From: Armatimonadota bacterium
GTDB taxonomy: Bacteria; Cloacimonadota; Cloacimonadia; Cloacimonadales; TCS61
Length of the DNA stretch: 6,934 nucleotides
Reading direction: 5' to 3'
NCBI GenBank assembly: GCA_030612605.1
Contig: JAUWNO010000111.1
Location: 1 to 6,934 of the forward strand
This document shows positions 1 through 5,251 of this stretch, in pieces. A program made the position numbers and the translations under genes. The notes under the pieces are model-generated. The model was not told the origin of the DNA and did no database searches. It was given only the letters and a program-made list of their open reading frames with translations. Positions within the stretch are counted from its first letter, which is position 1. Each line of letters opens with the position of its first letter.

Positions 1-6
1 TGAAAC

Positions 7-58
7 AGTCGCAATCCTCGACTCACATTCTCCGGCAGCTGCCGGATCATTGCGAGTC
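7..58. repeat. GC-rich palindromic intergenic element
   Basis: The core at 31-46 (TCCGGCAGCTGCCGGA) is a perfect 16-base palindrome. It is flanked by GACTC (20-24) and GAGTC (54-58), which extend the dyad imperfectly, and CGCAAT (10-15) can alternatively pair with ATTGCG (49-54). The element is far richer in G+C than its surroundings. It could be a terminator hairpin for a gene left of the window or a dispersed repetitive extragenic palindrome. No T-run directly follows the stem on the + strand, so the repeat reading is slightly favoured. Confidence 0.6.
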
Positions 59-168
59 AAGTCTTGATTAAAATGTTTTCATAAGATTTCGATTTTTCTT
101 TTTGACATATTTAATGGAATTTATTTTTTGCTGGTTTGTGTATAAAAAATCTTAATCAAGGAATTATT

Positions 169-930
169 ATGAATAAAGAAAAATTAATAAAAGAAGCTAA
201 AAATCCCAAATATATCTCAGGTATTTATAACTATTGTGACAGATGGTGTGAGCGCTGTCAGTTTACCTCGCGTTGTCTGAACTATAAAATTGGACAGGAA
301 AACTATGCAGACCTGGAAAAACATGATATTTCCAGTGCAGAGTTCTGGGAAGGATTTTCAAATTTAATGAAGGATACAATAGACATGATCAAAGACAAGG
401 CTGAGGAAATGGGTATTGATCTTAATTCTCTTGAAATAGATGAAATAGAGAAAAAAGCAGAAAATATTATTCACCTGACATCAGAGATGGCTAACAAATA
501 TATAAAGCTCGTTGATGACTGGTTTGATTCTACCAAATATGTTTATGAGGATTCGGAGATCTATCAAAAACTGAATAATTCAAAGGAAGCTGCTGTAAAA
601 TTTGATGATATCGTTCAAATTATCAGATGGTATCAAATGCAGATATATGTTAAGCTCCGAAGAGCACTCGATGTAGAAACGGACGAAGATAAAGACTTTT
701 CTGAAGATTTTCCAAAAGATTCGGATGGTTCGGCAAAAGTGGCATTAATTGGGATAGATCGCTCAATTGGTGCGTGGACAAAAATGTTGGAATTCTTCCC
801 GGACAGGAAAGAAAAGCTCATGAAAATAGTTTCATTTCTGAATCTTCTATGTAATATTGTAGAAAGAAAATTCCCCAAAGCACGTGATTTTAACCGACCC
901 GGCTTTGATGAAGTTGATGATGTTGTTTAA
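169..930 (+). CDS. Uncharacterised protein with N-terminal CX3CX2CX5C cluster
   Basis: A 253-residue soluble protein of unknown function. The start is the ATG at 169, because AAGGAA at 158-163 lies 5 bases upstream; a TTG at 136 would extend the frame but has no such site. Near the N-terminus, Cys23, Cys27, Cys30 and Cys36 lie in a motif YCDRWCERCxFTSRC, which has the spacing of a metal or iron-sulfur ligand set. The middle (about 45-190) is acidic and probably mostly helical, with no membrane segment. The last 60 residues contain IDRSIGAW and end FPKARDFNRPGFDEVDDVV. I recall similar unnamed proteins in diverse bacteria, conserved at the Cys motif and near the RPGFDE tail, but no assigned role. 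It is the only complete gene on this strand and faces the KilA-N gene. The coding call is secure; metal binding is inferred. Confidence 0.85.
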   Translation: MNKEKLIKEAKNPKYISGIYNYCDRWCERCQFTSRCLNYKIGQENYADLEKHDISSAEFWEGFSNLMKDTIDMIKDKAEEMGIDLNSLEIDEIEKKAENIIHLTSEMANKYIKLVDDWFDSTKYVYEDSEIYQKLNNSKEAAVKFDDIVQIIRWYQMQIYVKLRRALDVETDEDKDFSEDFPKDSDGSAKVALIGIDRSIGAWTKMLEFFPDRKEKLMKIVSFLNLLCNIVERKFPKARDFNRPGFDEVDDVV

Positions 931-937
931 TGGGTGG

Positions 938-984
938 CAGCTGTCACGCTCTTTCATTCTCTCTTCTTGCTTGGCGTGGAGCTG
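938..984. terminator. Imperfect hairpin between convergent genes
   Basis: CAGCTGTCACGC (938-949) can pair with GCGTGGAGCTG (974-984) around one small internal mismatch, with a loop of about 24 bases. It lies in the 90-base gap between the convergent genes ending at 930 and 1021, where a bidirectional terminator is expected. No strong T-run follows on either side and the loop is long, so the call is tentative. The gap has more G+C than the KilA-N gene beside it. Confidence 0.25.
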
Positions 985-1020
985 TGTGTTACAGGCTCAT
1001 TCACAACATCAAATCAATAA

Positions 1021-1848
1021 TTACTTTTTAGTTTTCAATTGTACTTCAAGCTTTTCAACGTTTCTATCTAGTACCAACAGTTTCATTTGATAAATTGCAA
1101 TTAGATTTAATTTCTTAAGTCTTTCACTTTGAACAATTGATTCGTAGATAAAATGTGCATTCAAATTTTCAAGATTAGAAAGACATATTAATTGAGAGAT
1201 ATTTGCATAATCTCTAATATTTCCTTTTTTATTTGGATTCGCCTCTCTCCATTGTTTTGCTGTTTTACCGAAAAGAGCCATATTTAAAATATCAGCTTCT
1301 GTTGCATAAATAATACTCATTTGCTTTACTGTTAATTCTTTTGGAATTAGATTTTCTTTTATTGCATCTGTATGAATTCTGTAATTGATCTTAGTTAGAT
1401 TACGTTTAATATCCCAACCGAGTAATTTTTGTTCTTGTTCTTTCAAACGTTGAAATTCTTTGATTAGATATATCTTGAATTCTGGACTGATCCACATACC
1501 AAATTCAAATGCTATATCTTTATGAGCATAAGTTCCACCATATCGCCCAGCTTTTGCTTTTAGACCAATTGCATTCGTTTTATCAGTCCATTCTTTTACG
1601 CTGATTTTGTAACTGTTCAATCCTGCCTGATTTCTAATTGTGGCATATTCGCCATAATTAAAATTTGGATTATAAATACGTTCCCAAATGCCAAGAAATT
1701 CAACAGTATTTCTATTTCTAAGCCAGTCAGAAATAAAAAAGTCACCATCTTTAGCTTTTAACATATCTGTTAGCGAAATGTAATCCTCATCATTTATTGA
1801 AGCTATAGTGATTTCTATATCTTGGACATTTATCTTTTTACTTTTCAT
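1021..1848 (-). CDS. KilA-N domain-containing protein
   Basis: A 275-residue protein with a KilA-N domain at about residues 20-136. The diagnostic stretches are YISLTDMLKAKDGDFFISDWLRNRNT (residues 23-48, split here by eye as YISLTDML then ISDWLRNRNT), WTDKTNAIGLKAKAGRYGG, and AHKDIAFEFGMWISPEFK. KilA-N is a DNA-binding fold found in phage, large DNA virus and bacterial proteins. The C-terminal part (about 155-265) has the conserved look of the stand-alone bacterial members: EADILNMALFGKTAKQW, then GNIRDYANISQL and LSNLENLNA. The start ATG is supported by GGAGG at 1857-1861, 8 bases upstream. It is the last gene of a three-ORF leftward run, just after a small ORF that stops 3 bases before it. 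The specific target is unknown; phage-related regulation or defence is only inferred. No frameshift or truncation is seen. Confidence 0.9.
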   Translation of the reverse strand: MKSKKINVQDIEITIASINDEDYISLTDMLKAKDGDFFISDWLRNRNTVEFLGIWERIYNPNFNYGEYATIRNQAGLNSYKISVKEWTDKTNAIGLKAKAGRYGGTYAHKDIAFEFGMWISPEFKIYLIKEFQRLKEQEQKLLGWDIKRNLTKINYRIHTDAIKENLIPKELTVKQMSIIYATEADILNMALFGKTAKQWREANPNKKGNIRDYANISQLICLSNLENLNAHFIYESIVQSERLKKLNLIAIYQMKLLVLDRNVEKLEVQLKTKK

Positions 1849-1851
1849 TAT

Positions 1852-1944
1852 TCAATCCTCCAACTTACACAATACCTTAACAATCATCTGCTCATAAGAC
1901 GCTTTACTCAAACTAAACTCAACGAGAGCACTATCAAATTCCAT
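1852..1944 (-). CDS. Small ORF translationally coupled to the KilA-N gene
   Basis: This frame encodes a 30-residue peptide from the ATG at 1944 (MEFDSALVEF, later SYEQMIVKVLCKLED). In-frame GTG (1950) or TTG (1974) starts would make it 32 or 40 residues. Its TGA ends 3 bases before the KilA-N ATG, and the KilA-N ribosome binding site GGAGG lies inside its last codons, which is the layout of translational coupling. None of its candidate starts has a convincing Shine-Dalgarno sequence. It may therefore be a real small protein, a leader peptide, or the tail of a degraded gene. I recognise no family. Confidence 0.35.
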   Translation of the reverse strand: MEFDSALVEFSLSKASYEQMIVKVLCKLED

Positions 1945-1994
1945 TTTCACAATTTTTAATTTTTCAAATTTCAAATTATGGAGTTAATTTATTA

Positions 1995-2339
1995 TCAATA
2001 TGGATATTCCAAATTTAAATAGATATAGTTAAAATAATCACAACCTTCATCTTTATGCTCTTTGAGATCAAAATCATCTTTGTTTTTATCTTCTATTGGA
2101 ATTGCTTCTACACATTGATTAATAAATAATTCAAGAGCAAATTTTTTCAATTCGTTAACATACTGTGCAATATTTATCTCTTTGCAGTGTACTTTAATAA
2201 ATTCAGCTTCATATTCTATTAAATTCCGAATGAATAATATTCTTTCTAAATCTTCTTCAAGTATTTCTTTACTATATTTTTTTACCGTAAAAATACTCTC
2301 AATACTTGATTTTGATAAACCAATTAAAATATCACGCAT
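1995..2339 (-). CDS. Hypothetical protein, 114 residues, first gene of the KilA-N operon
   Basis: An intact orphan frame beginning MRDILIGLSKSSIESIF. The ATG at 2339 is preferred over the in-frame ATG at 2354 because GGGAG lies 8 bases upstream of the former and nothing comparable precedes the latter. Residues 25-75 are rich in Glu, Lys, Ile and Leu and look helical (ILEEDLERILFIRNLIEYE). The C-terminus is acidic and ends in aromatic residues (YFNYIYLNLEYPY). There is no signal peptide or membrane segment. It is followed after about 20-50 bases by the small ORF and then the KilA-N gene, and preceded by a good TATAAT box, so it probably heads that operon. I do not recognise the family. Its A+T-rich composition matches the KilA-N gene rather than glnA or tyrS. 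Confidence 0.65.
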   Translation of the reverse strand: MRDILIGLSKSSIESIFTVKKYSKEILEEDLERILFIRNLIEYEAEFIKVHCKEINIAQYVNELKKFALELFINQCVEAIPIEDKNKDDFDLKEHKDEGCDYFNYIYLNLEYPY

Positions 2340-2374
2340 TTTATTTTCTCCCATTTTTTAATCAGTAACTAAAT

Positions 2375-2402
2375 ATTATAACCATAATCGAAAGTCAAAC
2401 AA
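2375..2402 (-). promoter_or_regulatory. Probable promoter of the KilA-N operon
   Basis: Read leftward, a perfect -10 TATAAT lies at 2380-2375. A -35-like TTGTTT lies at 2402-2397, with a 16-base spacer; an overlapping TTGACT sits too close to serve as the -35. Transcription would start near 2368, leaving a leader of about 28 bases before the 114-residue gene. The -35 overlaps one arm of the inverted repeat at 2398-2448. Confidence 0.45.
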
Positions 2403-2448
2403 TTAGATTTTATACTTTTACTTCTGTTGCTTGTAACTTCTAATTGTT
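2398..2448. repeat. 10-base inverted repeat at the promoter
   Basis: AACAATTAGA (2398-2407) and TCTAATTGTT (2439-2448) are perfect reverse complements separated by 31 bases. The left arm overlaps the -35 of the KilA-N operon promoter, and the right arm lies within the integrase-like fragment. It could be an operator for a self-regulating DNA-binding product, a recombination scar, or chance in AT-rich DNA. Confidence 0.45.
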
Positions 2449-2573
2449 GGCTCACTATAATTCATTAATTTAATTGTTTCAATATATTCGGAAGGAAATG
2501 TAGGTTCTAAAGAATTACAGGAAATTTTATAATATGATGATTTTCTGTTTTGGACAACCTTGATTATTTTCAT
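2418..2573 (-). pseudogene. Tyrosine recombinase (integrase) N-terminal fragment
   Basis: A 51-residue frame opens at the ATG at 2573, right after an in-frame stop, with only a weak GGA upstream. It ends at TAA 2418. Residues 29-48 (EYIETIKLMNYSEPTIRSYK) have the look of the start of the N-terminal SAM-like core-binding domain of phage-type tyrosine recombinases, where a helix with an NYSxxTIxSY pattern is typical. A complete enzyme would have about 300 residues with the R..HxxR..Y catalytic set; none follows here. The leftward sequence instead turns into the KilA-N operon promoter. I read it as a truncated integrase remnant. The family call rests on one short motif, and a genuine small ORF is possible. 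Confidence 0.45.
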
Positions 2574-2636
2574 TTAATATTCCAAATAAATCTACTTTAC
2601 TTAAATTCAATATGAAAGAATAAATATCAAACAAAA

Positions 2637-2657
2637 GGCTTCGGAAAATCCCGAACC
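2637..2657. repeat. Short TTCGG/CCGAA hairpin
   Basis: GGCTTCGG (2637-2644) pairs with CCGAACC (2651-2657) with one bulged C and a six-base AAAATC loop. Its TTCGG core resembles the arms of the two larger hairpins at 4291-4341 and 4380-4432, so it may be a decayed copy of the same dispersed element. Confidence 0.35.
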
Positions 2658-2697
2658 TGAATATTTATGTCTGTTTCTTGTTTTATCCTATATTTTT

Positions 2698-2746
2698 CTT
2701 CGTGTCTCTTCGTGGCTAATTATTCTCCGTGCTCTCCGTGTCCTCT
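2698..2746. repeat. CTTCGTG/CTCCGTG degenerate short-repeat block
   Basis: CTTCGTG occurs at 2698-2704 and 2708-2714, and CTCCGTG at 2725-2731 and 2734-2740, followed by a decayed CCTCTG. The opposite strand reads CACGAAG and CACGGAG. Copies are 9-10 bases apart within each pair, separated by GCTAATTATT. I recall similar CACGAAG/CACGGAG intergenic blocks in many environmental bacterial genomes, where their translations are a common source of spurious proteins. Function unknown; no gene overlaps it. Confidence 0.6.
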
Positions 2747-2751
2747 GCCTG

Positions 2752-2780
2752 CCCCGTAAGTCAGAATGACTGTATCGGGG
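2752..2780 (-). terminator. Hairpin just downstream of glnA
   Basis: CCCCG (2752-2756) pairs with CGGGG (2776-2780), and an inner GTCA-GAA-TGAC (2760-2770) closes a tight loop, with a small asymmetric bulge between. It starts 12 bases after the glnA stop in the direction of transcription, as a terminator would. No U-tract follows, so it may be a 3'-end stabilising hairpin or part of a dispersed repeat rather than a classical intrinsic terminator. Confidence 0.4.
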
Positions 2781-2792
2781 TGGCTAATCTTT

Positions 2793-4217
2793 TCACAAAC
2801 TATAATAAAGATTCATTTCATAAGGATGAGGTCTATTGCGCACAGCAACCACTTCCTTCATTTTTTCATATATCCAGGTATCGATAAGTTCCTTGTTGAA
2901 AACATCTCCTGCGAGAAGATAATCATGATCTTCTTTCAATGCTTGCAAAGCTTCTTCAAGTGAGGTTGGAATAGAAAGCAGTTTTGCCTGTCTTTCTTCC
3001 GACCATTTGAATACATTATCGTCAAATGGTCCGAATCCGTTTTCCTTTGTTGGCACTATCTTATTTTTGATACCATCCAAACCAGCCATCAGCAGAGCAC
3101 TCATTGCCAGGTAATAGTTACAGGTTCCATCACCTGTACGAAATTCAAGGCGCTTCATTTCTTTACTGGTAGCATATTTGGGAATGCGGATAGCAGCACT
3201 GCGGTTGGCAAGTCCGAAAAATAATTTCACCGGAGCTTCAAAACCCGGAAGTAATCTTTTAAAAGAATTTGTGCTCGGATTTGTGAAAGCAGTCAAAGAA
3301 CGTCCGTGTTTTAATATTCCACCAATAAAATAAAGGGCTTTTTCCGATAGATCAGCGTAATTACCTTCTTTAAAGAAAATATTTTCTTTATTTTTCCGAA
3401 GCTGAATATGAAAGTGCATACCGTTGCCAGGCTCATCATAAATAGGTTTAGGCATAAATGTAGCAGTCAGTTCATTTTCCAGGGCACAGTTATGGATGAT
3501 ATCTTTGATGTACATCATTTTATCTGTAATTTCGTCAAATTCGATTAATTCGGTTTCAATTTCCTGCTGACCTGAAAGCCCAACTTCATGATGATGATAG
3601 CGGATCGGACAGCCTATCTCTTCGATCATCTGCACCATCTCTTCGCGAATATCAGCATATTTATCAAACGGAACATCGATATGATATCCTCTTCTGTTAG
3701 ATACAGCAGTTCCATCGATATCTTCATAACTGCCGGGTAAATCTTCTTTATTTTCAGCAGAAGTAAATTTGTATCCTGCACTGAATTTCCCATTATATAT
3801 CTCAGCTTCATTGAACAGGTAAAATTCAAATTCAGGAATCCAATAGGATTCATCTGCAATTCCGGATTTTTGCATAAATTCTTTGGCTCTTTTTGCTACG
3901 CTGCGAGGATCTTTTTTTACGCCCTTTCTTGTATCTGCATCACAAATGTAGGATAGCATTCTCAGGGTAGGATGATATGTGAAGGGATCGACCATTGCAG
4001 TGGAAGGATCCGGCAGAAGAATCATATCTCCGGATTCAACTGATTTCATACCTGGAATACTGGAACCATCAAAGGGAATTCCGTTTTCTAAAACATATTC
4101 CAACCTGCGAACAGGAAAAGAAATATGATACCAATTTCCGATAAGGTCAGAATACTTCAGATCAACTGTTTTAATCTGGTTTTCTTCGATTATTTTTTTG
4201 ATACTTTCAAAGTTCAT
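2793..4217 (-). CDS. glnA: Glutamine synthetase, type I
   Basis: A 474-residue cytoplasmic enzyme that makes glutamine from glutamate, ammonia and ATP, the main entry of ammonia into metabolism. The ATG at 4217 is chosen because GGAG lies 6 bases upstream; the frame could only be lengthened to a TTG at 4229. Family signatures appear in order: FDGSSIPG (50-56), the metal-binding PEFEFYLF (128-135; Glu129, Glu131), HHHEVGLSGQQEIE (208-221; Glu211, Glu219), GNGMHFHI (264-271; His268), NPSTNSFKRLLPGFEAP (313-329; Glu327), NRSAAIRIP (Arg339, Arg344), and RLEFRTGD (Arg360). Length and the insert near 140-180 match bacterial type I enzymes of the E. coli-like class. The adenylylation site region NLYDLP reads NVFKWS here, with Phe403 where the modified Tyr would be, so adenylylation control is unlikely. 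The start region is preceded by two hairpins (4291-4432). Confidence 0.97.
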   Translation of the reverse strand: MNFESIKKIIEENQIKTVDLKYSDLIGNWYHISFPVRRLEYVLENGIPFDGSSIPGMKSVESGDMILLPDPSTAMVDPFTYHPTLRMLSYICDADTRKGVKKDPRSVAKRAKEFMQKSGIADESYWIPEFEFYLFNEAEIYNGKFSAGYKFTSAENKEDLPGSYEDIDGTAVSNRRGYHIDVPFDKYADIREEMVQMIEEIGCPIRYHHHEVGLSGQQEIETELIEFDEITDKMMYIKDIIHNCALENELTATFMPKPIYDEPGNGMHFHIQLRKNKENIFFKEGNYADLSEKALYFIGGILKHGRSLTAFTNPSTNSFKRLLPGFEAPVKLFFGLANRSAAIRIPKYATSKEMKRLEFRTGDGTCNYYLAMSALLMAGLDGIKNKIVPTKENGFGPFDDNVFKWSEERQAKLLSIPTSLEEALQALKEDHDYLLAGDVFNKELIDTWIYEKMKEVVAVRNRPHPYEMNLYYSL

Positions 4218-4247
4218 AATTATCTCCAAATTATTTTATTTCTTTAT

Positions 4248-4270
4248 TTTATAATGTTATGCCTATTATA
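4248..4270 (-). promoter_or_regulatory. Possible glnA -10 elements
   Basis: Read leftward, TATAAT lies at 4270-4265 and TATAAA at 4253-4248, upstream of the glnA ribosome binding site. Neither has a convincing -35 at the right distance, and I see no GG-N10-GC sigma-54 pattern. Either could serve as a -10 in this AT-rich gap; chance matches are equally likely. Confidence 0.25.
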
Positions 4271-4290
4271 AATCATTTTTGTGACCTTTC

Positions 4291-4341
4291 ACTTCCCGAA
4301 GCTTCCCCAAAAGGAATTCTCTCTATTAAGATTCGGGAAGT
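4291..4341. repeat. Hairpin element 1 upstream of glnA
   Basis: ACTTCCCGAAGCTT (4291-4304) and AAGATTCGGGAAGT (4328-4341) are reverse complements except for one base, with a loop of 23 bases. The element lies between the M50 protease gene and glnA, upstream of the possible glnA -10. No T-run follows in the leftward direction. It shares its arm sequence with element 2 at 4380-4432. Confidence 0.6.
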
Positions 4342-4379
4342 TTTCTCACATCCGGCTTTTCTAATCCTTCTTCATCTCA

Positions 4380-4432
4380 ACCTTCCGAATCTTCTGACAT
4401 AAAAAAAAATTGGAAGAAAAGCTTCGGAAGGT
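4380..4432. repeat. Hairpin element 2 upstream of glnA
   Basis: ACCTTCCGAATCTT (4380-4393) and AAGCTTCGGAAGGT (4419-4432) are reverse complements except for one base. The 25-base loop contains a run of nine A (4401-4409) on the + strand. The element is about 75 bases downstream of the M50 gene stop. Its left arm also fits the right arm of element 1, and its right arm fits the left arm of element 1, with two mismatches each. Confidence 0.6.
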
Positions 4433-4508
4433 AATTTTGCAGAATATCTTTCTATATTTATATTCCTGTTAATATTTTCATAATATATTTCAATGGTGGA
4501 AAGATAAA

Positions 4509-5114
4509 TCAACCAATAATGTTCAAACTAAATATATAAGAAGCAAATATAATTATCATAAATATCATCATACCCTTTCGTTCCTGCGCAGTATATTTAA
4601 AATACAATTCGTCGGAAAGAAAAGCACCTAATACTTTTGAACCGTCCAGAGGTGGGAAAGGGATCAAATTAAATAATCCTAAAAGTAAATTGATCATAAT
4701 AGATGTATAAAGCAACCTCATAAAAAATGTTGAAATTTGACTTAAAGGAGTATATGGATCAATATTTCTCATAATCAATCTTAACAAAAGAGAAAGAACT
4801 ATGGCGATGACAAAGTTGGAAGCAGGTCCGGCAGCGGCAGTAAGTGCTGTATCTTTCTTATAATTTCTAAAATTATAAGGATTTATGGGAACGGGTTTGG
4901 CATATCCAAAAGCAAGTCCTCCCCTGGTAACGAGCAAAAGCAATACCGGTAAGATAATTGTTCCGAATCTATCTATATGCTTCAGCGGATTAAAATTCAA
5001 TCTGCCGGCACGATAAGCCGTATCATCTCCCAACAGATAAGCAGCATATCCGTGACTTACTTCATGAATGATGATGCTCATCAGGATGATTGGTATTAAA
5101 AAAATATATTCCAT
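4509..5114 (-). CDS. Site-2 protease family (M50) intramembrane metalloprotease
   Basis: A 201-residue membrane protein, probably a zinc protease that cuts substrates within or near the membrane. The HEVSH motif at 17-21 (HExxH: zinc ligands His17 and His21, catalytic Glu18) lies in the first hydrophobic helix. The third ligand is Asp157 in NLIPFPPLDG (149-158), the NPxPPLDG-type motif of the family. Hydrophobic segments lie at about 2-22, 50-64, 91-114, 133-155 and 182-198. The short length, with no PDZ domain, places it with the minimal YwhC/Rip-like group rather than RseP. AAAGGA lies about 6-7 bases before the ATG and supports the start. It sits between tyrS and glnA, with repeat-bearing gaps on both sides. 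Substrate unknown. Confidence 0.93.
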   Translation of the reverse strand: MEYIFLIPIILMSIIIHEVSHGYAAYLLGDDTAYRAGRLNFNPLKHIDRFGTIILPVLLLLVTRGGLAFGYAKPVPINPYNFRNYKKDTALTAAAGPASNFVIAIVLSLLLRLIMRNIDPYTPLSQISTFFMRLLYTSIMINLLLGLFNLIPFPPLDGSKVLGAFLSDELYFKYTAQERKGMMIFMIIIFASYIFSLNIIG

Positions 5115-5151
5115 TTTTTATCCTTTTTAAAACTTCGAGTCGATTATTTCA

Positions 5152-5174
5152 TTTCCAAGCTGGGGCTTGGAAAC
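5152..5174. repeat. 23-base palindromic repeat, copy 1
   Basis: Arms TTTCCAAGC (5152-5160) and GCTTGGAAA (5165-5173) flank a TGGG loop. Its reverse complement is identical over 23 bases to copy 2 at 5218-5241, so the two copies are inverted with respect to each other. It lies 38 bases upstream of the M50 protease start. Confidence 0.75.
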
Positions 5175-5217
5175 GAGAGTACGTGTATTATTTTTCCTGA
5201 CTGAACAACGCTTTCTT

Positions 5218-5241
5218 GTTTCCAAGCCCCAGCTTGGAAAC
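5218..5241. repeat. 23-base palindromic repeat, copy 2
   Basis: Arms GTTTCCAAGC (5218-5227) and GCTTGGAAAC (5232-5241) flank a CCCA loop. It starts 10 bases after the tyrS stop in the direction of transcription, where it could act as a terminator or a transcript-stabilising hairpin, although no U-tract follows. I recall close relatives (CAAGCTCCAGCTTGG type) dispersed in several bacterial phyla. Confidence 0.75.
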
Positions 5242-5251
5242 ATCTATCAAA

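Noticed and set aside
102..146. TTGACA at 102-107 as a promoter for the cysteine-cluster gene
   Set aside because: No -10 lies 16-18 bases downstream; the nearest TATAAA (141-146) is 33 bases away. The Bacteroides-type TAnnTTTG is off by one base near 122-130.
884..1090. Forward 68-residue ORF overlapping the ends of two genes
   Set aside because: It spans a convergent gene boundary, is antisense to the KilA-N gene, and has low-complexity Ser/Phe-rich content without a ribosome binding site.
2698..2746. Heptamer block as a coding repeat or a CRISPR
   Set aside because: The units are 7 bases with 2-3 base gaps, no frame is kept open by ribosome binding or homology, and there are no spacers of uniform length.
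3626..3859. Short alternative frames inside glnA and tyrS, on both strands
   Set aside because: They overlap strongly conserved enzymes and have no domain features or ribosome binding sites, as expected for shadow frames.
5152..5241. The pair of palindromes as a CRISPR array
   Set aside because: Only two copies, in opposite orientation, with one 43-base gap and no cas genes in view.
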